A stretch of DNA of 64,000 nt from Asterella californica (lineage: Eukaryota; Streptophyta; Marchantiopsida; Marchantiales; Aytoniaceae). A program made the translations under genes and the position numbers. This document shows positions 25,714-38,163 of the stretch, piece after piece; position 1 is the stretch's first letter, and each line of letters starts with the position of its first letter. Location of the stretch: the NCBI GenBank assembly GCA_036924285.1, contig JAYKYS010000012.1, positions 3,534,001 through 3,598,000 on the forward strand, read 5' to 3'. The notes below the pieces were generated by a model. It saw only the letters and a list, made by a program, of their open reading frames with translations. It did no database searches and had not been told where the DNA came from.

Positions 25714-26240
25714 GAGAATTGTTTCTTACGTGGTTTTCGAGAAAAAAATTGGACTGTTTCAGAAGAGACATCCCGATTGAAAACGACACTGGATTTCGAA
25801 CAGAGGATCTTTTTGGGCCACATCTCGACGTACAGTGTGTGTATGTGTGGACTGAAACGTACTAGACTTCAAATTGCACACCGGCATGCCTACCAGCACC
25901 CTTCTACAGGCAGTCTCCCAGACTGCTGGAAAGGGGTATGGCCGTGCCTCACCCATCTCGTAAAATTAAAGAATCCTTAGTGCGATGAAACAATAGACCC
26001 CCGACCATAACAGCCACACACGTGAAACAAAAAAAGCCGCTTCAGTAAACCTAGTGCAGTTGTGCCCTAAGGGTGTTTATGAGAGCACCCTGTTCTGGAT
26101 TTTTCTCAAACATAGACAACCTGCCAATAATTGAACGCTATCCAGCTCAGTGAGATACACCCCGCAACTGCATTATAAACTGAACAGATACGCGAGCGCT
26201 TCTGAATTCTCAACTTCTTCACACTCCTCTAAATTCCCAA

Positions 26241-26417
26241 ATTCTTCACGATGAACCTCTTGCTTTTGGGCTGACAGACTTCTTACAAGCTTTTAAGCCA
26301 AAACGTCTTCACGAGGAACCTGCTTTGGGCTCACAGACTACTTACAAATTCAAAATGCCTTCGCAATGTACCTATTGCTTAGGGCTGAAAGGCTTCTTAC
26401 AAGCTTTTACGCAAAAA
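26241..26417. repeat. three-copy tandem repeat, ~52-63 bp
   Basis: Three consecutive units share CTTCRC-A-G-ACCT, TTGCTTWGGGCT, AGRCTTCTTACAAGCTTTTA and GCMAAAA. Starts are near 26241, 26304 and 26356. The middle unit is shortened. Confidence 0.7.
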
Positions 26418-28460
26418 CGCCCGGGGCGCCTGGGCCCTTAATAAACCTTTCACGCTAGGGTGTATACATTTCTTAGTCCACTCATGATTGGCCAGCACTG
26501 AGGACTAAGCAAGTGACAAAAGATTGAGGACGGTGGTATACATGCGTAGGGTACTTCCTACCCGAAGTGGTTACGACTACCTTTGGAGTACAGTAATGGA
26601 ATAGAATAGTGAGTCGAGAGTCTATGGCGTGTCGCATAGTCCATTGGATTCTCCGGGAGATGGGATCCGTGCCATTCCTCCACCGTAGTCTTGTGTAAGG
26701 ATGTACACAGCTCAGCTTTTTCTGTAGATAGTAGGCCGTAATGTAACGCACTGACAGCTGGAGACTCTCAAGAGACGAAGAGGAGCTCCTACAGACTTTT
26801 GATAATATGTGGACCGAAAGCAGATCGGCATCAACTTCCACGAGGAAGCTTTGGCACGAACTAAAAGCAAACGCGGCGACAAAGTTTACCACGCACCTGG
26901 CGCGGTGGTCCTTCCACACCTTCCTTGGCAGGTGGTCTTGGGGTCGAACCCAACTGTCGGGAGGGTCCAGTCAGTGGGACAAAGCTGCACTGCAAAGAAT
27001 GTGCCCTGAAGCAAGCGGCTGTATTTACTTCATCGTGAACACTAACAAGGGTAAGAATGCAGTCCTTCCCTGAGGCGAATCTGCTGATGAACGCCCTGAC
27101 GGTGAGAAGAGCTGCATGTCTGCCCCTACCATCGCACGAGCCTACACGCCTGGCCGATTCGTAAAGCCTGGATGTTCAAGTCGTCAGTTTAAAGTCGACT
27201 ATGTGCTCAACTGGTGAAAGATTAATAGAGAATGGTATATCCGCACATAAACGAAAGGCGAACTCATGCTCGGAGCGGAATAACTTTCGGGGTCACACAA
27301 GTAGGAATGGAGACAGTCCCACCCTGTCACGCTTGTGGCTTTGAAGTTGTCGAACACGGGGTGTATTCGGTCTCTATGAAAAGCAGCCACGTGCAAGAAC
27401 TAACCCCAATATATCTAAAGTAGCCCGTGAATGTCGAACCCAGAAAACTACGCAGTCTTTCAGTAGAAACACAGGATAACCTGGGGCACAACGCTCGAAA
27501 TCTGGACCACATTTCCAAGAAACCGAGATAAAAGACACATACCCACACCCAGTATGAAAGAATGCCCGCTGGTGTGAAAGAACCAAGTAGATAGCCTGTA
27601 GTGGATGGAGTGCAAACTGCCCTATCCAGATGATCTTTCCAATGTGTCGTTAGAACTTAATAGTAGTAGTACATACAAGCGCATAGATATTCAGGTCCGG
27701 TCGGATAGTTCTATATCACTAATTGTACAACTGTCAGACATCTACCAGGAAACGGAACATGCATAGAGAAGGAGGACGCATATGCAATGAAACAGCTCAA
27801 CGGCGAACCGAGGAAGTCCACAGACGTAAAGGAGGGTAGAACCGGTCCTGTGGCAGCTGTATCCGCGAGACCGGACGAGCTTTAAGTTGTGGCAAACATG
27901 CGCGACACGTGCGTAGGAGGGAGCAAACCAATGGCGGGACTGAAAACGCTGGTACGCTGAGAACAATCTCGAATCCCATGGCAATACTGAACGCAAAGCG
28001 AACTGCACGTTGTAGCTTCTAGAGGGAACGGTCAAATCCAAGAGCATCGGATTCCAACCTGTGGATAAAACTGCGCGTAAAGTTGCAAGGTTCCACTCGC
28101 TAGATTGTCATGAAAGAAAGTGTCCCGCAGAGGCAGTGAAAACCGTTCTCAGTCATAGATCGTAGACTGTTCGCGCCAACACTCGCATGCACTCCCGACA
28201 CCTTCACTTCTACAAGCGCTAGCAGGTTCCCCAATAATGAACGCGACGAACCTTCCCAAATTCTGAACCGATTAGCTCTCAGTACCCTCCTCACGTTGTT
28301 ATGGGACAGTAAGCATGTTCATCTGCTTAACTAAGCTGACCTTGCAGAACTTAGCGAGAAGCACAGATTCAGACTAATATGCGCTCTAAATGGCTAAATT
28401 CCACTGTTAAATTCCACAAGCTAAAATCCGACTACGTCGTACCCAAACTATGACAGTGGG

Positions 28461-31400
28461 TCAATCATCATCAAGTGAGATGACATACTCTTCGCCCAAA
28501 TTTTCTGGACTTTGGTTCGAAATCTTCTGCGACGAAAACTGGTTTTTGACACCCGGTCCGACCTTTTCTGCACACGGTACAACAGAACTAGCAGCCAACT
28601 GGCTCACAATTTCCTCAGATGGTACACTACTGTTAGCTATATCAACTAACTCGGATACTGCATTGGTGTCAATATATCGATCCCTCTTTTTTGAACTATT
28701 TTCCTCATCTTTATCAGGGGCTGTTGTATCCTTCTTGCTAGGACTAGGGTTCCCCTTCAACTTGCTGTGCAGAGCGTTCAAAGCTTCCCTCACAGACGCA
28801 TCACTCTCTCTCCTAACTAGTTTACTAGTGGGTAAGCTCTCTTGCCCAAGACTCTCATTCCCTCCTCCAGTTCTTTCCTGACCGTTGCCGGCCGCTTCTG
28901 CAACTTCAGTCTGAGCTCCAGACACCTGTGAGAAAGTGACATCCGCGCCGTCCGTGCGCTCTACTTTCACTTTCACCGTTGGTATCCGGCGGAATGGTTC
29001 ATGGAACGCATCATATAACCGTTTCACCTGATGGGGTCAAGACAAGTTCAAGATCATAGATAAATTGGAAAATTCTTGACAGCGCTAGCTATTATCATGA
29101 CCAACACCAAAGTGATGACACTTCCACACAACTCAGGCAACTAGAAACTTAATGCAATCAAAGACACTGGAGTTAAGAAACACATCCCTCAGAATCTGTT
29201 TGAGAGATGTGATGATCTATTCTCCTCAATGCACCAAGTTTATCAGTCTCTGACCCGCGAAACCAAAGACGCAAAGAAGATCAAAACTTTGACTAGCTAT
29301 ACATGAGCAGCCAGGAAATCACCACCCCTTACCAGCTTCTCAGCAGTGTAAGGTAAAGCTCCGCACACGGTGAATATTTTGCAATGGCCTAGAGTAATCT
29401 TCAAACTTCAATCACTAGCAGGAGGGGCATCTTGGAATTCCAGTCTACTAGCCTTTAGCTGAAACACGTAGTCCAATAATAATCAAGTTTTAGCACATGG
29501 GTTTAAGACAGTCAGGCCAAGAAAAATGGAACGTACCTTGCGCTCTCCAATTCCTGGGCACCGTGCTAGATCATCCATCGAGGCACTGAAAACGCTAGCC
29601 AATGTCTGCAATATGGGAAGGAACTCCAAGATCAGCGGAAAGGTCGGTCAAAGACAAGATAGATGCAACTTTAAGTCACTATTCAACTCCCAGTCTTTAG
29701 TCTCACAACACTGAGAACTGAACAATGCACGTATGACTCACAAGAACATCCGATACGAAAACATGACTTAGAGCTATTCTTCAGGGAATGAACCGATACC
29801 CCGAAAGCAGCTCCAAGAGAAACAACGTCGGTCTTGTTGACATGTCTTACGGTTGTTAAAGCATTTGTCAACTGCATCAACAATGGCAATTCATAATTAG
29901 CAGCTCACCTTCTTCTTGAGTGGTGCAGGTGCATTACTTACTGGGATAGTCAACCAACATGACAGCTTATTTAACATAGAGAAGAAAAGTGATCAACATA
30001 AACAAAGCGATGTCAACATGGTCCAAATCCTACATCAGCAGCTCCAGACATGGAACCCAAAGATATGTAGTGCTGTACAGTCCCGAGGGGAGCAATCAGA
30101 GCGATAAGCAAGTCCCCTGAATGACATGAACACTAGAAAGACACTCCCTTCGCCAACATGGAAGAGGAAGATACTTATAAGCTCAAGTTACTTTTCAGAT
30201 GCAACTCGCTCAGTCTATAGACGCTAATTGATCAATTGAACACAACAATACTAACCATGTTCTCGCCGTCTCGCATCAGCTACAGTGTTTGACTCGCGAC
30301 CAACCAAACCACTCTGGTTCTGATTCCATTTCAGCTTACGAGCGAGACTATGAGATCACTCTCCTAAAAGTTTCGTTATGTTGGGAATGTACCCTGGATA
30401 AGTAGTCACTATCAGTTCGCTCCTGAATGTAATCAGCTGGCTTGTTTTCGTATGATTTGATCGTCTCCAAATACCGTGCACATTCTTCCTGACTGGCAAT
30501 CATCAGACTGAGTGTCAATTTCCAAGTGGTAAATGCAGAATGGTGCTTTGACGTGCACCCTGTTGCAAATGATGATGCTACCTCAACAAACGCCGCTATT
30601 TAGGACCAACTGATCCAAATTCCTTGAAGCTAGTTAGAAGTCAACCAGAATATAACTTCCTTAAGTGCATCTTCGAGATGTACTCGTTACGAACTGCATG
30701 CCGTAGCCTTTCAACCATGGACCCGCGACCTAGCTGGACGGTGCTAGAAACAAGAAAGGGTTGAGAAGATGAAATAAAGCAGAAGAGACAGGTATTTGAG
30801 GAAGAAGTTCCAAGTTTCAGCGGGGAAGGATTTAACTAGAGCATTAACAGAAGAACTTTGTAGGCTGGCCCGAAAAGGAGTTGGACAACAAGGCAGCTGC
30901 TTCGGGTTTATACTCCAGGAGATTGAATCTTGTCAACAAGTACATCAGGTACGCCTGAGACCTGTATATCGGCTGTGTTTATATGTCTACCAACTCTGCC
31001 GCTACTGAAGAATCACAAATAGCTGACTGACTAGGAAATTCCAGTCCAAAGCATACTACTGCTGACTTCGATGGTTGGGTATGGAGAGGTGCTAATGTGA
31101 CAGATGTTATCGGGATGTATGGGGCCCGAGATCGGCTAATGGAAGGGCAAACGTTTAAGATTCGTTTGCAGCGGGACTTACCCTCGAAGCCTTCAACGAT
31201 CGTACTGATACTGGAGAACCTAATTGAACAAGGTTAAACTTACCGATTAGGAAGACTCGATTGTAAATTATATCCTGGTGAAGGAGCAGTTATTTCCGCG
31301 CATGGGGAGCCTCAACACTGACTGGAGCGACATTAGCAGTCCGACCAGTTTCAGCTATGGACTGAGCTAGGCATGAGGGTTCATGTTAACCCTAAGCTTG

Positions 31401-33969
31401 CTAAGCTAATAACACGGGTGGAGGGATTCCAAAGACCAGAGCAACAAAGATGCGTATGTGAATATAGTGACTGAGAATCTGGAGGGTCTCAACACCTTTA
31501 TCTCCAACATAGTTCAGCGCTTTGGTCACTGTCGTACGTCAGTAAACATGGTCTTGTCTTGGTTGTGAGATAAAGTGAAGGCGGCCACCTAAACCGCCGT
31601 AGTCTTGAAGCTGATTAGTTGTGGGAGAGCTCTCAAGTGGTGGTCTAGGGTGCTCAAGGAGGCCATCCAGCGTCGTAGGGAACTGTATAAATATGTAGAA
31701 CCTGGGAAGGATCCTGCGCGCCAGCAGGAATACGAACAAATGCGTGCTGAGGTGAACCAAAGAGTTCGAGACCGACAGCGCAAGCTGAACATAGAACCTC
31801 TATCAACGACAACTATCAAAATCAAAATCAGAAGTAGTTCTGGCGAGAATCGCTTAGCTCACCACGGATCGGTACCCTCGAGAAATCAAGGCGTTACTGA
31901 GCAAGACAAGAGTGTTGGTTACCAAACCTCCGCTGATCCGCAATGTGATGATGGAACCTTATAAAAGGTTAGAACCACCTCGTACAAATGCTGAGGAAGA
32001 GTTTTTTATTCGTCGATTTTTGTGTGGGCTATAGCGCTACCAGTTCCGGAGGCCATTCCTCGGTCACAGTAAGGAGGGTCATCTCAGGAAGGTCACTAAG
32101 CAGTTGATATCGCTTACTATTGTGGACCATATCTACGGTGGGTTTTGGTTGGAGAGGTACTTTAAGCTTGCACCACACGTTAATAACTCTCCAAATATAT
32201 TCAGTTATGATGAGTCTAAACAGTGCTGAATCGGAGGAAGAGAGTGACTTTTAGGGACCAGAATTTCGAAAATACTCCCTCCCATTGTCAGTTATCGATA
32301 TCACAGTATCAGGAAATCGAACCCAAAGGCCAACATGAGACTTTGAATGCAATGTAATCAATCAGGGGATCCACGCCAAAGACCAACACTTCCACTGGAC
32401 GTCGGCGGGAATCGACCTATCTAACTCTTTCGTACTAGCGACTTGGCTGACTTGTCTGTACGAAACGTCGTGGTAAGTATTCTTCTGGGAACGGCTTTAG
32501 GAATAGTAAGAAGATAGGCATGTCCAGAAAGCATATCCAGAAAACACTGTATAAGGACGAAAGCAACGCGGGGGCACCTCCAAGCGCAGAGAAGACTGCA
32601 GTCATGAAGCAGACACGTCTTCGTTACTTCGTGTAATGGCTTGATAACGTCATCCTGCGCCAGAAAAATGTCTACGATCTCAAAATTCATGCATAGTTCC
32701 TTCAAGTGTCACAATCCGGTAAGTAACATTGCACACTTTCTCAGAGCTCTTAAAAATTAGAACAAAATACAGAAGCTCGACCTTCAACACCAATACGCAA
32801 AATGTAGGCTAAAAGATTACCCTCAAGCGCATACTGTAATATCCAGCGGGACTAGCGGCTCATCTTCGACCAGTGCACTTTAAGCGTAATGGTAGATTTC
32901 ACGAATACTTACCACATCCACATGGCACAGAACCACACGTAAACGAAATCCCTTCGTAAGCTCACGGATACGGTAGTAGATGTAGTCTGGATGTAGTAAG
33001 TGATATCGCAGACTGCCTCATGAACAAACCAATAACACGCTAGTTAAACTCCGACTCATACAAGGATTTTACAGAGACCTGCTTTTCATGTCGAAGAAAG
33101 GGTTCAGTGCCAAACCTCAAATAGAGAGCGCACGAAGTCTGACCCAGAATATAATCCGGGACAATATCCGTGTACATCCATCGCACGTTGCGTATGTGCT
33201 TCAAAATGGGATTCCCTTGCTGCCATTCAATTACACAGTCAACTTAGGCCAGAGAGACGAATAGCTTAACCTAAACCTATCGCCTCTCACTTGGACTCCT
33301 CAAGTTCAACTGGCAGGTACCAGCTAGCAGTGATGTCTAGTGGGCTGTATCATCACGTGCGTTCTACACCTAATAAGGTTCCGAAAGTACTAATGGCTCT
33401 CCGCACTTCAGTCTTATAAGGAAAACTCGGTAGTACACTGATCGAACCAAGAAATCTGTAAATTACCTGTCGGCGACTGACAAGAATCTGGTTACGAGCT
33501 TGACCAGTAAGAGCAGCTAAATTCGCTCTGCAACGAATAAACCGTCAAAAGATGTGCGAATAGTTCTACGAAGTAACAACGGTTTCTAAATACTGAACTG
33601 ATCTGAAACTTGCTAACTCGAGAAGGTGACGAGAAATACAGGAACTGACATGACATACTCTTGCTCTTTCTGTGAAATAGTTGCGCTTGAAGAGGGACCT
33701 CCGGAGCTCGTAGAAGATGGTCCTCCAAGAGGCGTGACAGGAGGAGGAGGTTTCGCTGGAGGTGGAGAATAAAACTCCGTGTTTCTTACAAACGAAAAAG
33801 CTTCCGTGAATCGAGTCCCCTGTCCACTGGCAATTTTCGAAGACGGAGAAGAAGTAGATGCCCTGGGAGCTGGACTATCGGGCTCAACAAATGGTAAGCG
33901 TGCTGGTATCTTAGTCCCATTCGGACGAGTGATCACCATCGACTCGTCTTGTCTGTTGTTCTCTTCCAT
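28461..33969 (-). CDS. ERCC1: ERCC1, DNA excision repair protein (9 coding exons)
   Basis: ERCC1 is the non-catalytic partner of the XPF nuclease in nucleotide excision and cross-link repair in the nucleus. Minus-strand exons: 33969-33659, 33527-33467, 33219-33116, 33012-32913, 32654-32578, 30492-30393, 29871-29800, 29605-29537, 29027-28461. All junctions are GT-AG and phases agree (1461 nt, 486 residues plus TGA). Evidence in order: N-terminal [15 protein letters not shown]; central domain (about 110-230) with [46 protein letters not shown] and [18 protein letters not shown]; helix-hairpin-helix pair (about 250-312) with [15 protein letters not shown] and [18 protein letters not shown]. The XPF-type nuclease residues are absent, as normal for ERCC1. 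A polar tail of about 170 residues follows. The start ATG is in a leader homologous to HDR1-like. Intron 5 (2085 bp) holds a transposon remnant. No disruption is seen, so the gene is probably functional. Confidence 0.95.
31040..32220 (+). pseudogene. transposon remnant inside ERCC1 intron 5
   Basis: The intron carries plus-strand frames that are antisense to ERCC1. Near 31620-31790 the translation [20 protein letters not shown] followed by an Arg/Glu-rich helix ([19 protein letters not shown]) resembles the linker before reverse transcriptase in LINE ORF2 proteins. Neighbouring pieces (31060-31230 and 32040-32170) look protein-like in shifting frames but I cannot name them. The assignment to a LINE is tentative; that it is a decayed insertion in an intron is better supported by the intron's size against its neighbours (100-520 bp). 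Confidence 0.35.
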
Positions 33970-34072
33970 TCTCGACTGCTCCCGTCAATCACAATAAAGA
34001 CCACCACTAAGAGCCCCACCCAAATCTAAGTGATAATAAAACTAGAAGGAAATGCGAAGAGAGTGCAACTCC

Positions 34073-34080
34073 TCTTTATA
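34073..34080 (-). promoter_or_regulatory. TATA box of ERCC1
   Basis: TATAAAGA on the minus strand lies about 104 bases before the ERCC1 start codon, which would give a leader of roughly 75 nt if transcription begins about 30 bases downstream. It abuts a perfect 20-base palindrome at 34080-34099 (ACAGCACTTC / GAAGTGCTGT), which could be a regulator site. Confidence 0.5.
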
Positions 34081-34099
34081 CAGCACTTCGAAGTGCTGT

Positions 34100-35690
34100 T
34101 TACGTCACTTCTCAGTACCAACAGTAGTTGCAACTATAAGTGCTCCATGGTAAAAGCATCCTCTTCCAACTTTTCTTTCAACTCCTTGATCTCACCATCC
34201 TGCAACATTCGTAATTTGGTGGTTCGGTTCAAGGCAAATGGAAGGAATTAGTCAGACTAAGCGGTCTGACAGACAGGACTACCTGAAAGTACAGTAGAAA
34301 ACTATTACCAGATCGATGGATACCCTGTTCGCTCTTGGACCGCTAAAATGCTTCAAGGTAAAAGAATTGACTGATCATGATACTTCCTACTGTACTTTCA
34401 GGTACACTACCCTCTTGACGGATATATTCTTGATGGCTCCGAGGTACGAACCAACTTGGGCATTCAGCAGGATAAACAGCACGCGCTTCGAGAACTCTTT
34501 ACGTCAGCTTTCTCCTGCGAGTTCAAATCCCTGAGGGAGGTCCTCAAAACCAACCAGATTCCAACCAGTCTACAGGGTTTTCACATACTTCAGTGATATG
34601 CGATGGAGGATTCAGACCTAGCCCTTGAACATCAAGGTCTTGTAACTTATCATTTGCGCACCGACTCCACTGCCAGAATGCACACAGAAACCTAATATAC
34701 ATTAACCCGGCAAGAGAGCCGGGACAATGTAGATTCTCTAGAGCACCGGCTGAGACCTCTTATAAGCACTTTTCAACGCATCACTCTGGACTTCGCTTCT
34801 AATGTAAATTACATGCTGTTCGAACTCTACTCTTCGTCACATCCAATGATCTCACGACACGTGTAGCTCATAGAATTTCCTTATGCGCTGGGAATGCGAT
34901 GGTCCGTGACACTTCGCGCGAGCCATCAGCTATCAAATGAAACGCAGTCAGCTGAAGCTACAACCGAAAGTAAGGCGTGCACCGTTCGAGCGCTTCCTCG
35001 TGGTCGCGAAGGACTTGATTCTAGTGTGTAGCGCGGTGCCGATCTCCAGGGGTCCTAGATGAGTATCGACCTCTCCACATTTCGTAGTGATCTCCATCTT
35101 TTTACCTCCTAGCTGCAAAAGCATATCCGCCTTTCCCACTTCTCCTTCTCCTCACCTTGCACCTGAGTCGATTCCCCGTCAATTCACAGCTCCAAATAAG
35201 TGCAGAACCTTCTCCTACCCTCTCCAGTTCCTGCAGAACATATCATCTTCTCAAACTGTCATGCCTGTAAAGTCTTCCGCTCATCACCTCCTCCGGCTCC
35301 AGCAACAACCAAATCCACAGTGAATCGGGTCCGACTTCTAACTTGGAATTTCTCAATGAACTCTTCATCAACCCCTTCGTTTCAACACTGCCTCTACACA
35401 TTCCCTACAAGAAGCAGCAGTCGTACCGAACACTTGTCTGCCAAATCCGAGTCCCTTCCTCTTCCACAAGAGCTGCTCTACCGCCTGTTCCTCTTCCTTC
35501 GCTCCACGTCTGCCTCCTTTCCTCCTTTCTGTCTCTCTTCCCTTCGTTCCTTCCTCCTTTCCTCTCCGTTACTTAGCCTCTCTTTTCCTTTCTCTCTCGT
35601 CTTTTTACACTTCCGCCCTTCCATAAACACTCCTCACATTGAGAAGTGTTTACGGAATGCGGAGGGTTATTGCTATGCTTTTGCATAGCT
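34100..35690 (-). pseudogene. rearranged partial copy of the HDR1-like locus
   Basis: Three consecutive blocks match the HDR1-like locus in the same orientation. 34129-34212 matches its second exon (48318-48405): the translation DGEIKELKEKLEEDAFTMEHL runs into a stop, so this exon is dead. 34300-34940 matches HDR1 intron sequence at 48610-49290 (for example CGATGGATACCCTGTTC and CTTCTTGATGGCTCCGAGGT-like words, and TATGCGCTGGGAATGC). 34970-35690 matches the HDR1 upstream region at 50450-51100, including the long pyrimidine tract. The HDR1 first exon is missing between the second and third block. ERCC1 now sits directly downstream. Confidence 0.75.
35495..35612. repeat. pyrimidine tract (TC-rich)
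   Basis: About 118 bases are nearly all C and T on the plus strand, made of imperfect TTCCTCC/TTTCTCTC words. A homologous tract lies at 50990-51110 in the duplicated upstream region. In both places it lies upstream of a minus-strand gene, where GA-rich sequence on the sense strand is a common plant core-promoter or 5' leader feature; no transcription evidence is available. Confidence 0.65.
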
Positions 35691-35699
35691 TACCGTCGA

Positions 35700-37060
35700 T
35701 TCTGTTTAAATAGAAAGAAGACAAAAGCAAGAAGAGACGATGGTTTCTTTTTGTCGTTTTATATCACTGAGACTTTCGGTGACCAACAAGTACCTACGTG
35801 CTTCTTTATGAATAGAATCCAGGGGCCCCGTTTTATGCCTTGTAAATTATACATTTTTATTGTGCGGATGGGGTATCTGAGACAAAATTATAGAAAGTTA
35901 ACACTTATATTTGAACCTACCCTTTCTGGTAAAATTTCCTTACAAGAAATAAATGTACTAATTAAAATCAAGATCAAAACTCTCCCATAGTTCAATATGT
36001 GATTAATTTTATTTTTTAATATTTAATATTCATTTAAAATATTAAATAACATAATAATGATTCTTTGAACAAAATAATATATTTTTCCTAACCTAAACTA
36101 AACAAAAATATATTATTTTTTTCATTTTTATACCTACACCTAGAGTTTAACTACACTTAAACAATGAATTCGTCTAGTATAGTTTGTTGTATATCTAAAC
36201 TAGTTTTAACTTTCCTTAGGAAGGTTATGTATAGCTATCCTTCTATTGTGAATCCCATAAAAATAAAAGATCTTTTTCTTTGAGTATACTATACTATTAG
36301 ATGAAAGTTAGAGGAAAGTTAGAGGAATGGTAGAAGAGTTTAGATTTGGATAAATCTAAAATGCATAACCCGGCAATTCCATTGCAAGCGCAGCATCTTA
36401 TTATATTATTATAAATTGAAATGATAAATATATAACAAGACTTAGTGTATATATGACAGGTAGGTATGATTTTCTCTGGTGTTGTTTGAAAAGAATGTAT
36501 TACCTAGAAATAATGCTATTATCAAAAATTTATTTTATCACACTCTTCTTAATGTTGTATCGTTTGATTACACCCCTACTTGGCTGTCAACTTAGAACCT
36601 AATCATTTTTCCATATTAGTGATATGTCGGAATTCACACATGAGCTTTTCGAGCATGTATCATCTAATGTGTATTTTATGATTAAAATAATTTAAAGAAC
36701 AGACAAAAATAGAAATGATGAACGACAAGAAAAAGTTGACTATCAACTTAGAAACCAATCACTTTGTCATTATATTAATGATATGTCGGAATGCACACAT
36801 TAACTCTCCGAGCATATATCGTCTAACATATATTTCATTGTTGAAATAATTTAACTAACAAAGAAAAATAGAAATAATGAACGACATGGTAAAGTGATTA
36901 GTTTTACTATCGATGTCTAGTTGAAGGAGTCATCAAACGATAAATCATTAAAAAAAATGTTATCAAACAGAACAACAAAATTACTAGGGTGTTATCAAGC
37001 AAATTTTTTTACTATTATCGTATTATCAAATATCCCCTGTTAGTAGATTTCATGCTCATT
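35700..37060. other. AT-rich stretch without a gene
   Basis: No gene is supported. The stretch is strongly AT-rich near 36000-36130. It includes a two-copy tandem repeat at 36584-36895, listed separately. Confidence 0.5.
36584..36895. repeat. two-copy tandem repeat, 156-bp period
   Basis: CTGTCAACTTAGAA and the following ~155 bases are repeated from 36740 with about 80% identity. Shared words include GATATGTCGGAAT, ACACAT and AAAATAGAAATRATGAACGAC. Confidence 0.8.
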
Positions 37061-37066
37061 CGAAAC

Positions 37067-37222
37067 TATACATTGAAGGCTGATCCATTGCATTCATCTG
37101 ATCCATTGTTGATTCCGGTTGTGTCTTGAACTCCTATGGAAGAAGGGCAAACCTGCACAGTTTCCTCTTCAGGTTTCCTCCTTCGCTTTATCTTCACAGT
37201 AGGTCCCCCAGTAGATGGGTCC
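37067..37222 (-). CDS. orphan terminal exon candidate
   Basis: On the minus strand, AAATTAG followed by GACCCATCTACTGGG opens a frame of about 51 codons ending in TAG. It begins DPSTGGPTVKIKRRRKPEEE and has the basic-then-acidic composition of a real C-terminus. The acceptor context is acceptable. I do not recognise the protein and cannot join it in phase to the other orphan exon at 38064-38163. It may be the last exon of a gene whose other exons lie between here and 47000, or a relic. Confidence 0.3.
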
Positions 37223-38063
37223 TAATTTCAGTTTATAATGCATCTGTTTACATGATATCACGGTGGTCAGACTTCAGCAGTGATCAACAAGTGTGAAGTT
37301 AAATGAGTCGCTCAAAGACTGCGTAGAAAATCTGAATTTACTTTCAACCGTACTGTCTTTTCTGTTCGCCCAAACTGTTAACTTATTATTTAAAGTAGCA
37401 CGAACGATCTTCTTAACACAAGTTGATACATGTCACTATTTTCGCGAAGAATCTCATACGAAATATTTTAGACCTTCTGAAGCGAGACTAGTCTCATGTA
37501 AAATGTGCTTGTCGATACTCAAGCATGACGGCAGTAGTTAGACATGACTTCAAATCGTGAAGAGAAAATTTCAAAATGACTTGAATTAACGATGTTATAA
37601 ACTGAACCGACGAGAAGTTAACAATCATTGAATTTTCAGAAAATTATGATGGTACTTAGTGATTCTCATGAAAAATTTCTTGACTACTGCAAGTAGTAGT
37701 TAGACTAACTCTACCTAGTTTAACATAGTTAATTACATAAATAGTTATGATAAATAATAAATATTATTATCTATCCTTTGAGTTCTTGACGGACCATGAG
37801 ACTGTCCATGTGAGTCAACCATAGAGTCAACCATAGAGGGACTCGTACCAGAAGCTTCATTAACAGTTATGCACCTCCAACCGTACTCGCAACATACTGA
37901 ACCGACGAACTTTATCTTAGAGGACTGTAGGCTAAACCACTTTGGACACCGATCTTTGCTAAGTAAATGTGTTTCACGCATGGAGAAATGCTACAACATA
38001 TAGGTTGGTCATAGATCAACGATCGTAGGTTCTGCCCAGTCTGGTCGCACAAAGTGTACTTAC

Positions 38064-38163
38064 CGCATCTGAGAGCACAAAGCACACAGTGCGTATGGAT
38101 CATGTGTCCTCAGTATTTCCGTGAGTACGTGACTGTCCAAAACAAAACAAATATTCTTGTCCT
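38064..38163 (-). CDS. orphan internal exon candidate
   Basis: On the minus strand a good acceptor (TTTTTCTGCAG) and a consensus donor (GATGCG then GTAAGT) bracket exactly 100 nt with one open phase. It reads DKNICFVLDSHVLTEILRTH and continues for 12 further residues. Flanking splice signals and the plausible amino-acid composition support an exon, but the protein is not recognised and no partner exon was found in matching phase. Confidence 0.3.

Larger units (their letters stand above)
25120..28440. other. intergenic stretch downstream of ERCC1
   Basis: No gene is supported. Short protein-like frames occur on both strands near 26482-27073 and 27740-28050 (the latter with Cys/His-rich pieces that could be a decayed gag zinc knuckle), but none carries a complete motif. 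A long inverted repeat (25566-25713) and a three-copy tandem repeat (26241-26417) are listed separately. Confidence 0.4.

Noticed and set aside
26930..26960. B-box-like GGGTTCGACCCC on the minus strand
   Set aside because: It is a self-complementary word; no A box or acceptor stem at proper spacing.
29900..29935. Good donor AAGAAGAAG then GTGAGC on the minus strand in ERCC1 intron 6
   Set aside because: The flanking exons (30393 and 29871) already join in phase with conserved sequence (YLSR then LTNALT), so an extra exon is not needed.
33116..33242. Alternative start of ERCC1 exon 3 at 33242
   Set aside because: It would bring an out-of-phase TGA; the acceptor at 33220-33221 joins in phase to exon 2 (SRRQ then QGNP).
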